64,000 nt of DNA from Caulobacteraceae bacterium (GTDB lineage: Bacteria > Pseudomonadota > Alphaproteobacteria > Caulobacterales > Caulobacteraceae): assembly GCA_027487945.1 (NCBI GenBank), contig JAIYCQ010000004.1:1-64000 (forward strand). The letters are read 5' to 3'. The position numbers and the translations under genes were made by a program. Every line of letters begins with the position of its first letter. The first letter of the stretch is position 1. The notes under the pieces were generated by a model. The model was not told where the DNA came from and made no database searches. It was given only the letters and a program-made list of their open reading frames with translations. Positions 56,759 to 64,000 of this stretch are shown one piece after another.

Positions 56759-58543
56759 TCAGCCCGCCAGCGCCTCGCGCTTCTCCTCCAGGCCCAGCCA
56801 TTCGTCCTCGGCGGCGGCGAGGTCGGCGCGGGCCTTGTCTGCGGCCTTCATGGTCCGGTCGAACCGGGCGCGGTCGCGGGCGTACAGGTTCGGGTCGGCC
56901 AGCTCGGCGTCCAGCCTGGCGATCTGGCCGGGCAGGGTCGCGATCAGGCCCTCCAGCTCCTCGAGCCGACGCTGGTCCTTGTAGCTGAGCTTGACCGCCT
57001 TCTTCGTCTCGCTGCGCGGGGTCTGCACCGCCCGGGCGCCGCCCGGATTGCGGTCCTCGAAGAAGCCCGGGTTCTGGCCCATGAAGTCGGTCCAGCCGCC
57101 CGGCGTCTCCGCCACCTTGCCGCGACCGTCCAGGGCGATCGTCGAGGTGGCCAGCCGATCGATGAAGTCGCGGTCGTGGCTGACGAGGATCAGGGTGCCG
57201 TCGAAGTCGGCCAGCAGGTCCTCGAGCAGGTCCAGCGTCTCCATGTCGAGGTCGTTGGTCGGCTCGTCCAGCACCAGCAGGTTGGCCGGCCGGGCCAGGG
57301 CGCGGGCCAGCAGCAGGCGGTTGCGCTCGCCGCCCGACAGGCTGGAGACGGGCTGGCGCAGCTGCTTGTCCTGGAACAGGAATTCCTTGGCGTAGCCGGC
57401 GACGTGGCGGGGCATGCCGCGGACCATGATCTGGTCGCCGCCGCCGTCGGTCAGCACGTCCCAGAGGGTCTGGCCCTCCTTCAGGTCGCCGCGGGCCTGA
57501 TCGATGTAGGCGACCTCCAGCCCTGTGCCGAGCTTCACCTCGCCGGCGTCGGGCTTCAGGTCGCCCAGCAGCAGCTTGACCAGGGTGGTCTTGCCGGCCC
57601 CGTTGGGACCGACCAGGGCGACCCGGTCGCCGCGCTGGATGCGGGTGGAAAAGCCGCTGACGATGACCCGCTCGCCGAAGGCCTTGCTGAGGCCCTTGGC
57701 CTCGGCCACCCGCTTGCCGGAGGTGTCGCCTGACGCGAGGCCCATGCTCAGGCTGCCCCGGGCCTCCTTCAGCACCGTGGCCTTCTGCTCGCGCATCGCG
57801 ACCAGGCGGCGACGGCGGCCCTCGTTGCGGGCCCTGCGCCCGGTGACGCCGCGCGCCATCCAGTGCTGCTCGCGCTCGATGGCCTTGTTCAGGCGGCGGA
57901 ATTCGTCAGCCTCGGCCTCGAGGATCTGCTCGGACCATTCGTCAAAATGCTCGAACCCCCGGTCCAGCCGGCGGACCTTGCGGCTTTCAAGCCAGAAGCA
58001 GCGCCGCGTCACCCGGCCGAGGAAGGCGCGGTCGTGGCTGACGATCAGCGCGGCGGCCCGGCAGGCCGACAGCTTCTCCTCCAGGGTCTGGATGGCGAAG
58101 ATGTCCAGGTGGTTGGTCGGCTCGTCCAGCAGCAGGACGTCCGGCTGCTCGGCGAAGGCCCGGGCCAGGGCCACGCGGCGGATCTCGCCGCCGGAGAGGC
58201 CCTTGGTCGACTTGGCGGGATCGAGGCCGAAGGCCATCAGCTCGGCCTCGGCCTCATAGTGGGTCGCTCCGCCGGCCTCGACGTGGTCCAGCAGGGTGTC
58301 GCCGACGATCACCGGCTCCTGCGGCACCACGACGATCCGCGCGCCGGGGGTCATGAAGCGGTCGCCGGCGTCGGCCTCGATGACGCCGGTCAGAATCCTC
58401 ATCAGCGTCGACTTGCCCGCCCCGTTGCGCCCGACCAGCGACGCCTTCACCCCCGGCTCGATGGCCAGGTCCACGCCGTCGAACAGCATGGTGGCGCCGT
58501 CGGCGAGCCGGACGTCTTTCAGGGCGAGGATCGGGGCGGCCAT
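56759..58543 (-). CDS. ABC-F ATPase (Uup-like)
   Basis: 594 residues from ATG 58543. Two ABC modules without TM segments: GRNGAGKST, LSGGEIRR and LLLDEPTNHLD in the first, GPNGAGKTT, LSGGERNR and LVLDEPTNDLD in the second. The inter-domain linker is short and very basic (RRARNEGRRRRLVAMREQKA). The C-terminal helix pair (LSYKDQRRLEELEGLIATLP on) is a coiled coil as in Uup. ABC-F proteins act on ribosomes or DNA; Uup-type is the best fit. Confidence 0.92.
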   Translation of the reverse strand: MAAPILALKDVRLADGATMLFDGVDLAIEPGVKASLVGRNGAGKSTLMRILTGVIEADAGDRFMTPGARIVVVPQEPVIVGDTLLDHVEAGGATHYEAEAELMAFGLDPAKSTKGLSGGEIRRVALARAFAEQPDVLLLDEPTNHLDIFAIQTLEEKLSACRAAALIVSHDRAFLGRVTRRCFWLESRKVRRLDRGFEHFDEWSEQILEAEADEFRRLNKAIEREQHWMARGVTGRRARNEGRRRRLVAMREQKATVLKEARGSLSMGLASGDTSGKRVAEAKGLSKAFGERVIVSGFSTRIQRGDRVALVGPNGAGKTTLVKLLLGDLKPDAGEVKLGTGLEVAYIDQARGDLKEGQTLWDVLTDGGGDQIMVRGMPRHVAGYAKEFLFQDKQLRQPVSSLSGGERNRLLLARALARPANLLVLDEPTNDLDMETLDLLEDLLADFDGTLILVSHDRDFIDRLATSTIALDGRGKVAETPGGWTDFMGQNPGFFEDRNPGGARAVQTPRSETKKAVKLSYKDQRRLEELEGLIATLPGQIARLDAELADPNLYARDRARFDRTMKAADKARADLAAAEDEWLGLEEKREALAG

Positions 58544-58655
58544 GGGCAGAGGATACAGTGCGTGCGAGGGGAAGGGGACGGGGAGGGGTCTATCCCCTGT
58601 TTTCGCCAACTCTCAAAGGCCAATCCATCCCTGCAAGCCGGGGCGCGACACTCCG

Positions 58656-59132
58656 TCAGGCCTCGTAAGGCTCGTCCCCGCGATCGAGGTTCAGCTCCCA
58701 GGCCATGTAGTCCAGCGCGTCTTCCGGCTCGGCCAGGGTGTCCTCGTTGATGGTCTGGCCGCGGATGGAGACGCCGGCCTTGTGGGTGCTCTCCGGGTCG
58801 CCGGTGACCAGCGGGTGCCAGGCGGGCAGGGTCTTGCCCTCGTGCAGCCGGCGATAGGCGCAGCTGGCCGGCATCCACAGCAGGTCCTCGATGTTGCCCG
58901 GGGTCAGTTTGATACAGTCCGGGACGTGCTTCTTGCGATTGGCGTAGTCGGTGCAGCGGCACAGATCGCTGTCGAACAGCTTGCAATGCACGCTGGTTGG
59001 GATGACCTCGCCGGTGTCTTCATCCTCGAAGCGAACCAGGCAGCACAGGCCGCAGCCATCGCATAGGCTTTCCCACTCTTCGGGATTCATCTCGCGGAGA
59101 GACTTCGTCTCCCAGAAGGGTTTGCACGGCAT
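58656..59132 (-). CDS. YcgN family cysteine cluster protein
   Basis: 158 residues, family length. Cysteine cluster LCDGCGLCCLVRFEDED, VHCKLFDSDLCRCTDY, VPDCIKLTPGN and SCAYRRLHEGKTLPAWHPLV, the UPF0260/YcgN signature; the eight or so cysteines suggest Zn or Fe-S binding. Function unknown. Confidence 0.93.
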   Translation of the reverse strand: MPCKPFWETKSLREMNPEEWESLCDGCGLCCLVRFEDEDTGEVIPTSVHCKLFDSDLCRCTDYANRKKHVPDCIKLTPGNIEDLLWMPASCAYRRLHEGKTLPAWHPLVTGDPESTHKAGVSIRGQTINEDTLAEPEDALDYMAWELNLDRGDEPYEA

Positions 59133-59187
59133 GACCCTTGCGTCCTAAACCCGTTGTAGCCGTAACCCAAGCCGCGTCTGGATCATT

Positions 59188-61545
59188 GTGAGCGACGACT
59201 GGTCCCTTCCGCCCTATCGGTTCACCCCGGAGCCCGAGCCGGCACCGGAGCCTGAAGCTGCGCCCGAGGCGCGGCACGCGGCCCGTCCGGCCAGGGCGCC
59301 GAAGGCGGCGAAGGCCCCGAAGGCCGCCCGGCCTGTCCGCGATACGACCGCGCCGCGCCCCGCAACCCCGAAAGTCTTCGGGCGCGCCACCCGCCCCAAA
59401 CCCGCCAGGCCGCCCCGTCCTCCGCGCGAGCCGGGCGCAGGCTTCCGCTGGCCCGTGCTGTACGAGTGGGCGCTGTCGCCCCGTCTGCGCTGGGTCTGGA
59501 TGACGCTGCTGGTCCTGTTCCTGGTCGGGGTGACCACCGCCGCCGCCGGCAGTATCTACATATGGCGCAAATATCTGACGGATGTCCCGCCGCTGCCGAA
59601 TCGCGAGGCGCTGTTTGCGATCAACCGGGCGCCGGGCATCCGGTTCGAGGACAAGGACGGCCGGCAGATCGCCGTGCGCGGCCCGCGCTATGGCGAGCGG
59701 ATCACGCTGAGCCAGCTGCCCGAGTATGTGCCCGAGGCCTTCCTGGCGGCGGAGGACAAGCGCTTCTACCAGCACGGGGCGCTGGACTTTCACGGCATCG
59801 CCCGCGCCGCCTGGGTCAACTGGCGGGCGGGACGGATCGTGCAGGGCGGCTCGACCATCACCCAGCAGATCGCCAAGGGCCTGTTCCTGACCCCGGACCA
59901 GACCGCCAAGCGCAAGCTGCAGGAGGCGGTGATGGCCACCCGCCTGCAGAAGATCCTGACCAAGGACGAGGTGCTGGAGCTCTACCTCAACCGCATCTTC
60001 TTCGGGGCCAACACCTACGGCATCGACGGCGCCTCGCGGGCCTACTTCGGCAAGCCCGCCGCCCGGATGACCCTCGCGGAAGCGGCGCTGCTGGCCTCCC
60101 TGCCCAAGGCGCCGTCGCGCCTCGCCCTGACCCGGAACATGGGCGCGGCGCTCGAGCGCCAGCGCCTGATCCTCGGCAACATGCTCGAGGAGCGCTGGAT
60201 CACCCGAGAACAGTACGAAGCGGCGCTCGCGGACACCCCCGTCCTCGCCCCCGGCGCGGTCCAGGACGAGGGCGACCTCGGCTACATCCTCGACTACGCC
60301 ACCGCGGAGGCGGTGAAGGTGGCCGGCGAGAGCAGCCCCGACCTGATCGTGCGGCTGACCATCGATTCGCGGCTGCAGGCGGCGGGCTCCAAGTTCGTAC
60401 GCGAGGCGCTGAAGACCGACGGCGCCAAGGCCGGCGCCAAACAGGCGGCGCTGCTGGCCATGACGCCGGACGGCGCCATCCGGGCCATGGTCGGCGGGAC
60501 CGACTTCGATGAGACGCCGTTCAACCGCGCCACCCAGGCCCGACGCCAGCCCGGCTCGACCTTCAAGCCCTTCGTCTATGCCGCCGCCGTCGAGCGGGGC
60601 GTGCTGCCCACCGACACCCGGATCGACGGGCCGGTGAAACTGGGCGACTGGGAGCCGGAGAACTACGGCGGCGGGTACGCCGGCACGGTGACCATCGCCG
60701 ACGCCCTGGCCAAATCCATCAACACCGTGGCGGTCAAACTGGGCCAGGAGGTTGGGGTCGACGCCATCGGCGAGCTGGCCCGTCGCTTCGGCTTCACCAG
60801 CATTCCGCCCCGCCCGGACCTGGCGGTGACCCTCGGCGCCCGCGAGGTCACGCTGATGGAGCTGGTGGGCGGCTTCCAGGTGTTCCAGCTCGGCGGACAG
60901 CGGCGTCCGGCCTACATCATCGAGAGCATCGCCACTGTCAGCGGCGAGCCGCTGTACACCCATTCCGAGACGGCCGGTTCGCCGGTGTATGACATCGCCA
61001 ACGCCTCGATGATGGTGAAGATGATGAAGGGCGTGATGGAGCGCGGCACCGGCACGCGGGCCGCGTTCGGCCGTCCGGCGGCGGGCAAGACCGGCACCAG
61101 CCAGAACTGGCGCGACGCCTGGTTCGTCGGCTTCACGCCCGACTACATCGCCGGCGTCTGGGTCGGCAACGACGACGACAAGCCGATGAACCGGGTGGCG
61201 GGCGGCGGCATCCCCTCGACCATCTGGCGCCGGTTCATGCTGGAGGCCCATGTCGGCAAGGAGGCCCGCGACTTCGACTGGCTGCTGCCCGACCCGGAGC
61301 CTGAGACCGAGGACGACCCCCGCAACCCGTTCTACGGCGAGCTGGCCAGCGACTTCGCCCGCGCCGCCGAGTCGCTGGAGTCCCAGGCCGGAGATGTGCC
61401 GGCCACCGCCGTCGATCCCGCCGCGCCCGGCGCGCCCACCGCGCCCGGCGTCCCGGGACAGCCCGGCCGTCCCGATCCGGCCGCCCCGCCGGCCCCGCGT
61501 CGCCCCGCGCCGCAGATTCCGGCCGGCGAGGTCATCCCCTACTGA
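59188..61545 (+). CDS. Class A penicillin-binding protein (1A type)
   Basis: 785 residues from a GTG. A Pro/Ala-rich cytoplasmic segment (about 90 residues) precedes the TM anchor WVWMTLLVLFLVGVTTAAAG. The transglycosylase domain has EDKRFYQHGALDFHGIARA and GGSTITQQIAKGLFL. The transpeptidase has SxxK in GSTFKPFVYA, SIN in KSINTVAV, and KTG in AGKTGTSQNW. The tail is Pro-rich. It polymerises and cross-links peptidoglycan at the inner membrane. Confidence 0.94.
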   Translation: MSDDWSLPPYRFTPEPEPAPEPEAAPEARHAARPARAPKAAKAPKAARPVRDTTAPRPATPKVFGRATRPKPARPPRPPREPGAGFRWPVLYEWALSPRLRWVWMTLLVLFLVGVTTAAAGSIYIWRKYLTDVPPLPNREALFAINRAPGIRFEDKDGRQIAVRGPRYGERITLSQLPEYVPEAFLAAEDKRFYQHGALDFHGIARAAWVNWRAGRIVQGGSTITQQIAKGLFLTPDQTAKRKLQEAVMATRLQKILTKDEVLELYLNRIFFGANTYGIDGASRAYFGKPAARMTLAEAALLASLPKAPSRLALTRNMGAALERQRLILGNMLEERWITREQYEAALADTPVLAPGAVQDEGDLGYILDYATAEAVKVAGESSPDLIVRLTIDSRLQAAGSKFVREALKTDGAKAGAKQAALLAMTPDGAIRAMVGGTDFDETPFNRATQARRQPGSTFKPFVYAAAVERGVLPTDTRIDGPVKLGDWEPENYGGGYAGTVTIADALAKSINTVAVKLGQEVGVDAIGELARRFGFTSIPPRPDLAVTLGAREVTLMELVGGFQVFQLGGQRRPAYIIESIATVSGEPLYTHSETAGSPVYDIANASMMVKMMKGVMERGTGTRAAFGRPAAGKTGTSQNWRDAWFVGFTPDYIAGVWVGNDDDKPMNRVAGGGIPSTIWRRFMLEAHVGKEARDFDWLLPDPEPETEDDPRNPFYGELASDFARAAESLESQAGDVPATAVDPAAPGAPTAPGVPGQPGRPDPAAPPAPRRPAPQIPAGEVIPY

Positions 61546-61710
61546 CGCCGCAGGGTCTCCAATAGGGGGACAGAGCGCAGTCCATCCACCGGATGCCCCG
61601 GAAAGACGCGAGCTGTTTCAACGGCTTGCGCCTTTTTCGCGCATTCGGTCCTCCGTGCGCGGTGGTCCCGTATGGTTTGGGCATCAACGACCAATCCGGG
61701 AGGGGCCGCG

Positions 61711-62097
61711 ATGCTGGACGGCTTTGCAGAGGAGCTCGAGCGGGACCTCCTTGACCTGCACTGCGGCGCCCGCGCCCAGCCTCCGGTGGACAGCACGGTC
61801 GAGCGGGACCGCCGCGTCCGCATGGCCGGCAACATGGCGACGGCGGCGCGGAAGATTCGTCAGCTGGGCGCTACGGCGCGCGAGGCGACGCGGCCTTCGG
61901 AAAGCAACGAGGATGGCATGCGTGAGCGATTGGACGATCCGGACGTCATGGAGAGAAAGAAAAGGGACATCGCTGAGAGCCTGGATAGCCTCCGGGATCA
62001 GCTGCTCCCCGCAGGACATGCTGGCGCGCCTGACGCCGGGCGACCTCGAAGTCTTTCACAGAAACTGGCGCAGGAGCGCCAACCCCGCGCAGCATGA
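61711..62097 (+). CDS. Small protein before TerL, candidate small terminase (TerS)
   Basis: 128 residues, charged and helical (MLDGFAEELERDLLDLHCGA, then a long Arg/Glu-rich helix). Its place directly before and overlapping the large terminase by 80 bases, and its length, fit the first gene of gene-transfer-agent clusters. Sequence alone does not prove TerS. GGGAGGGG ribosome binding site is good. Confidence 0.6.
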   Translation: MLDGFAEELERDLLDLHCGARAQPPVDSTVERDRRVRMAGNMATAARKIRQLGATAREATRPSESNEDGMRERLDDPDVMERKKRDIAESLDSLRDQLLPAGHAGAPDAGRPRSLSQKLAQERQPRAA

Positions 62098-63241
62098 ACC
62101 CCGTCCCGACTGGTCGACCTGGCTGGCGCTGGGGGGACGCGGCTCGGGCAAGACCTGGCTCGGCGCCGGCTGGGCCGTGGAGCAGGCGCTCGACGGGCGT
62201 CGCATCGCGCTGGTCGGGACCAGCTTCGACCAGATCCGCGAGGTGATGATCGAGGGGCCCTCCGGCATCCGCATGCAGTCGCCCGCCAACTTCAGGCCGC
62301 GCTTCGAGAAGGTGCGGCGGCGGATCGTCTGGCCGAACCAGGCCGAGGCCTACTGCTTCTCCGCCGAGAACCCCGACAGCTTGCGCGGCCCGCAGTTCGA
62401 GGTCGCCTGGGCCGATGAGTTCTGCGCCTGGCCCCGGCCCGACGAAACCTTGGCCATGCTGCGTTTCGGCCTGAGGCTGGGCGAGGATCCCCGATTACTG
62501 GTCAGCACCACGCCCCGGCCCATCGCCGCGCTTCGAAGCCTGCTGAAGGAGCCTGGGCTGGTGGAGTCCCGGCTGCCGACCGTGACCAACGCCCACAACC
62601 TGTCGCCCGGCTTTCTGACCCATCTCAGGGGCCTCTACGGCGGCACCCGCCTGGCGGCCCAGGAGCTGGATGGCCAGGTCGTCGAGGGCGAGGGCGCCCT
62701 GTGGCGCGCCGAGGACCTCGCCCGCTGCCGGGGCGCCCGGCCGCCGAGGCTCGACCGTGTCGTCGTGGCCGTCGATCCGCCGGCGACGGCGGGCGGCGAC
62801 GCCTGCGGCATCGTCGCGGCGGGCCGGCTGGGCGATCGCGCCTTTGTCCTCGCCGACGGGACGGTTCAGGGTCTGACGCCGCGAGGCTGGGCCCTGCAGG
62901 CGGTCGACCTCGCCCGCGCGCTGGGCGCTTCGGCCATCGTCGCCGAAGGCAACCAGGGCGGCGACATGGTGCGCAGCGTGCTGGCCGGTGCGGACCCGCC
63001 CTGCCCGGTGCGCATGGTCCATGCCCGCTACAGCAAGCGCGCCCGCGCCGAGCCCGTGGCGGCCCTCTATGAACAGGGGCGCGTCATCCACTGCGGCGCC
63101 TTCCCCGCGCTGGAGGAGGAGCTGATGGCCCTTGGCTGCGGCGTCCGCGAAAGCCCCGACCGCGCCGACGCGCTGGTCTGGGCCCTGACGGACCTGATGC
63201 TCGGCCGGGCGGGGCGGGAGCCAAGGGTGCGGGTGTTGTGA
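62018..63241 (+). CDS. Large terminase (TerL), GTA/phage type
   Basis: 407 residues from ATG 62018 (upstream in-frame starts exist near 61915). ATPase: Walker A GGRGSGKTWLG, Walker B/AWADEF in FEVAWADEFCAWP, and LVSTTPRPI as the coupling motif. Nuclease: Asp in VVVAVDPPATAGGD, EGNQGGDMV, and DRADALVWALTDL. It packages DNA into capsids. Compact size and neighbours match terminases of alphaproteobacterial gene transfer agents better than those of active prophages; no integrase is seen. Confidence 0.9.
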   Translation: MLARLTPGDLEVFHRNWRRSANPAQHEPRPDWSTWLALGGRGSGKTWLGAGWAVEQALDGRRIALVGTSFDQIREVMIEGPSGIRMQSPANFRPRFEKVRRRIVWPNQAEAYCFSAENPDSLRGPQFEVAWADEFCAWPRPDETLAMLRFGLRLGEDPRLLVSTTPRPIAALRSLLKEPGLVESRLPTVTNAHNLSPGFLTHLRGLYGGTRLAAQELDGQVVEGEGALWRAEDLARCRGARPPRLDRVVVAVDPPATAGGDACGIVAAGRLGDRAFVLADGTVQGLTPRGWALQAVDLARALGASAIVAEGNQGGDMVRSVLAGADPPCPVRMVHARYSKRARAEPVAALYEQGRVIHCGAFPALEEELMALGCGVRESPDRADALVWALTDLMLGRAGREPRVRVL

Positions 63242-63245
63242 CCCC

Positions 63246-63411
63246 CTTTTCCTTCTCCCCTTGCGGGAGAAGGTGGCCTGCGAAGCAGGTCGGATGAGGG
63301 GGCTCTCCGGCCGTTCAGCCGCAGGCCCCACCCTCATTACTACGCCTCAAAAGCCCCCTCATCCGTCGGCCTTCGGCCGCCACCTTCTCCCGCGAGGGGA
63401 GAAGGGAAAGG
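63246..63411. repeat. Large inverted-repeat element between terL and portal genes
   Basis: The left arm (63246-63304) holds CCTTCTCCCCTTGCGGGAGA, AGGTGGC and GTCGGATGAGGGGGCT; the right arm (63352-63411) is its imperfect complement (AGCCCCCTCATCCG, GCCACCTTCTCCCGC, GAGGGGAGAAGGGAAAGG). Each arm also contains its own small hairpin (TCTCCCxxxxGGGAGA). It is a REP-like element. Its right end supplies the AAAGGA ribosome binding site of the portal gene. Confidence 0.85.
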
Positions 63412-63417
63412 AACCTC

Positions 63418-64000
63418 ATGCCCCTCTTTCCCCGCCTTCGCGCCCGCGCGGCGCCGGAGGCCAAGGCGTCGCGGACGGCGGCGTTGGTGGCCTTCACCAG
63501 CCATGGCCGCCCCGTGTGGACGCCGCGCGACTATGAGAGCCTGGCCCGCGAGGGCTTCGCCAGGAACCCGGTGGCCTACCGCTGCGTGCGGATGATCGCC
63601 GAGGCGGCGGCGTCAGTGCCGCTGACCGTCTTCGCCGGCGGCAGGCGGGCCGATGACCATCCGCTGCGGGCGCTGCTCGACCGGCCCAACCCCGAGCAGG
63701 GCGGGCCGGACCTGCTGGAGGCCTTCTTCGGCGCCCTGCAGGTCAGCGGCAACGGCTATCTGGAAGCGGCGGGCGATGGGCCCGGAGAGCTCTGGGCCCT
63801 GCGCCCCGACCGGCTGAAGGTGATCCCCGGCGCCCAGGGCTGGCCCGCGGCCTATGAGTACGGCGTCGCCGGGCGCAGCGTGCGCATAGGCCGCGAGCCG
63901 GACGGCTGGCTGCCCCTGTTGCATCTGAAGCTGTTCAACCCGGCCGACGACCACTACGGCGCCAGTCCGCTCGAAGCGGCGGCCTTCGCCATCGACGTCC
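63418..64000 (+). CDS. Phage/GTA portal protein (3' truncated by window)
   Basis: 194 codons seen. AREGFARNPVAYRCVRMIAE, then RPNPEQGGPDLLEAFFGALQ and SGNGYLEAA, WALRPDRLKVIPG and FNPADDHYGASPLEAAAFAI are typical of HK97-type portal proteins. It forms the ring through which TerL pumps DNA. Follows terL after the repeat element. The rest of the cluster lies beyond the window. Confidence 0.9.
   Translation, partial: MPLFPRLRARAAPEAKASRTAALVAFTSHGRPVWTPRDYESLAREGFARNPVAYRCVRMIAEAAASVPLTVFAGGRRADDHPLRALLDRPNPEQGGPDLLEAFFGALQVSGNGYLEAAGDGPGELWALRPDRLKVIPGAQGWPAAYEYGVAGRSVRIGREPDGWLPLLHLKLFNPADDHYGASPLEAAAFAIDV

Noticed and set aside
59020..61251. 743-codon minus-strand frame opposite the penicillin-binding protein
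   Set aside because: No family motif; the plus-strand PBP has all catalytic motifs.

Overview
The window is a high-GC, gene-dense piece of an alphaproteobacterial chromosome. The gene set (split metH behind an ArsR-methyltransferase, RcnB and SIMPL proteins, a PutA without DNA-binding domain next to an Lrp-type regulator, a TerS-TerL-portal block without integrase) and a TTGAAA/GCTATA promoter point to Caulobacterales, probably Phenylobacterium or Caulobacter. This is inferred from gene content; there is no rRNA in the window.

Layout. 1-3.1 kb: C-terminal part of a secreted serralysin-type RTX protein. 4.2-11.2 kb: a tightly overlapping methionine operon (ArsR-SAM methyltransferase, metF, metH homocysteine domain, two small genes, metH cobalamin part, small anchored protein) led by a perfect 20-bp palindrome on the start codon. 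11.3-17.8 kb: small lipoproteins, a chemotaxis receptor, a GNAT enzyme, a small gene whose ribosome binding site lies in a 12-bp stem, and a DUF2239/GIY-YIG pair behind twin CCCGGG sites. 17.9-30.9 kb: FATP-type acyl-CoA ligase, TIGR03032 protein, RTX remnant, GST, wHTH/membrane-protein module, panD, a CAU tRNA, SIMPL, EVE and fRMsr genes, a glycosyltransferase, flavin reductase and thiolase. 31-40 kb: sorbosone dehydrogenase-like lipoprotein, exported M17 aminopeptidase, cytochrome c, putR/putA, and cysA with only an internally deleted cysW tail in front. 40.3-47 kb: CHASE4-GGDEF-EAL protein, RcnB, TetR regulators and a MATE pump whose leader holds a short ORF and an intrinsic terminator. 47-59 kb: MmyB-type regulator, DusA, retropepsin-like protease, thioesterase, a paired acyl-CoA dehydrogenase operon, a TetR/membrane-protein pair, ABC-F ATPase and YcgN. 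59-64 kb: class A PBP, then the start of a gene-transfer-agent-like or phage-like packaging block cut by the window end.

Themes. Core metabolism (methionine, proline, pantothenate, fatty acids) alternates with small regulator/target modules, each with a visible inverted-repeat operator. Several intergenic spaces hold inverted-repeat elements or gene remnants (RTX at 21 kb, cysW at 40.1 kb, an unidentified tail at 54.8 kb). The strongest leads for something undescribed are the MATE leader/attenuator (46.07-46.30 kb) and the sequestered ribosome binding site at 15.84-15.90 kb.
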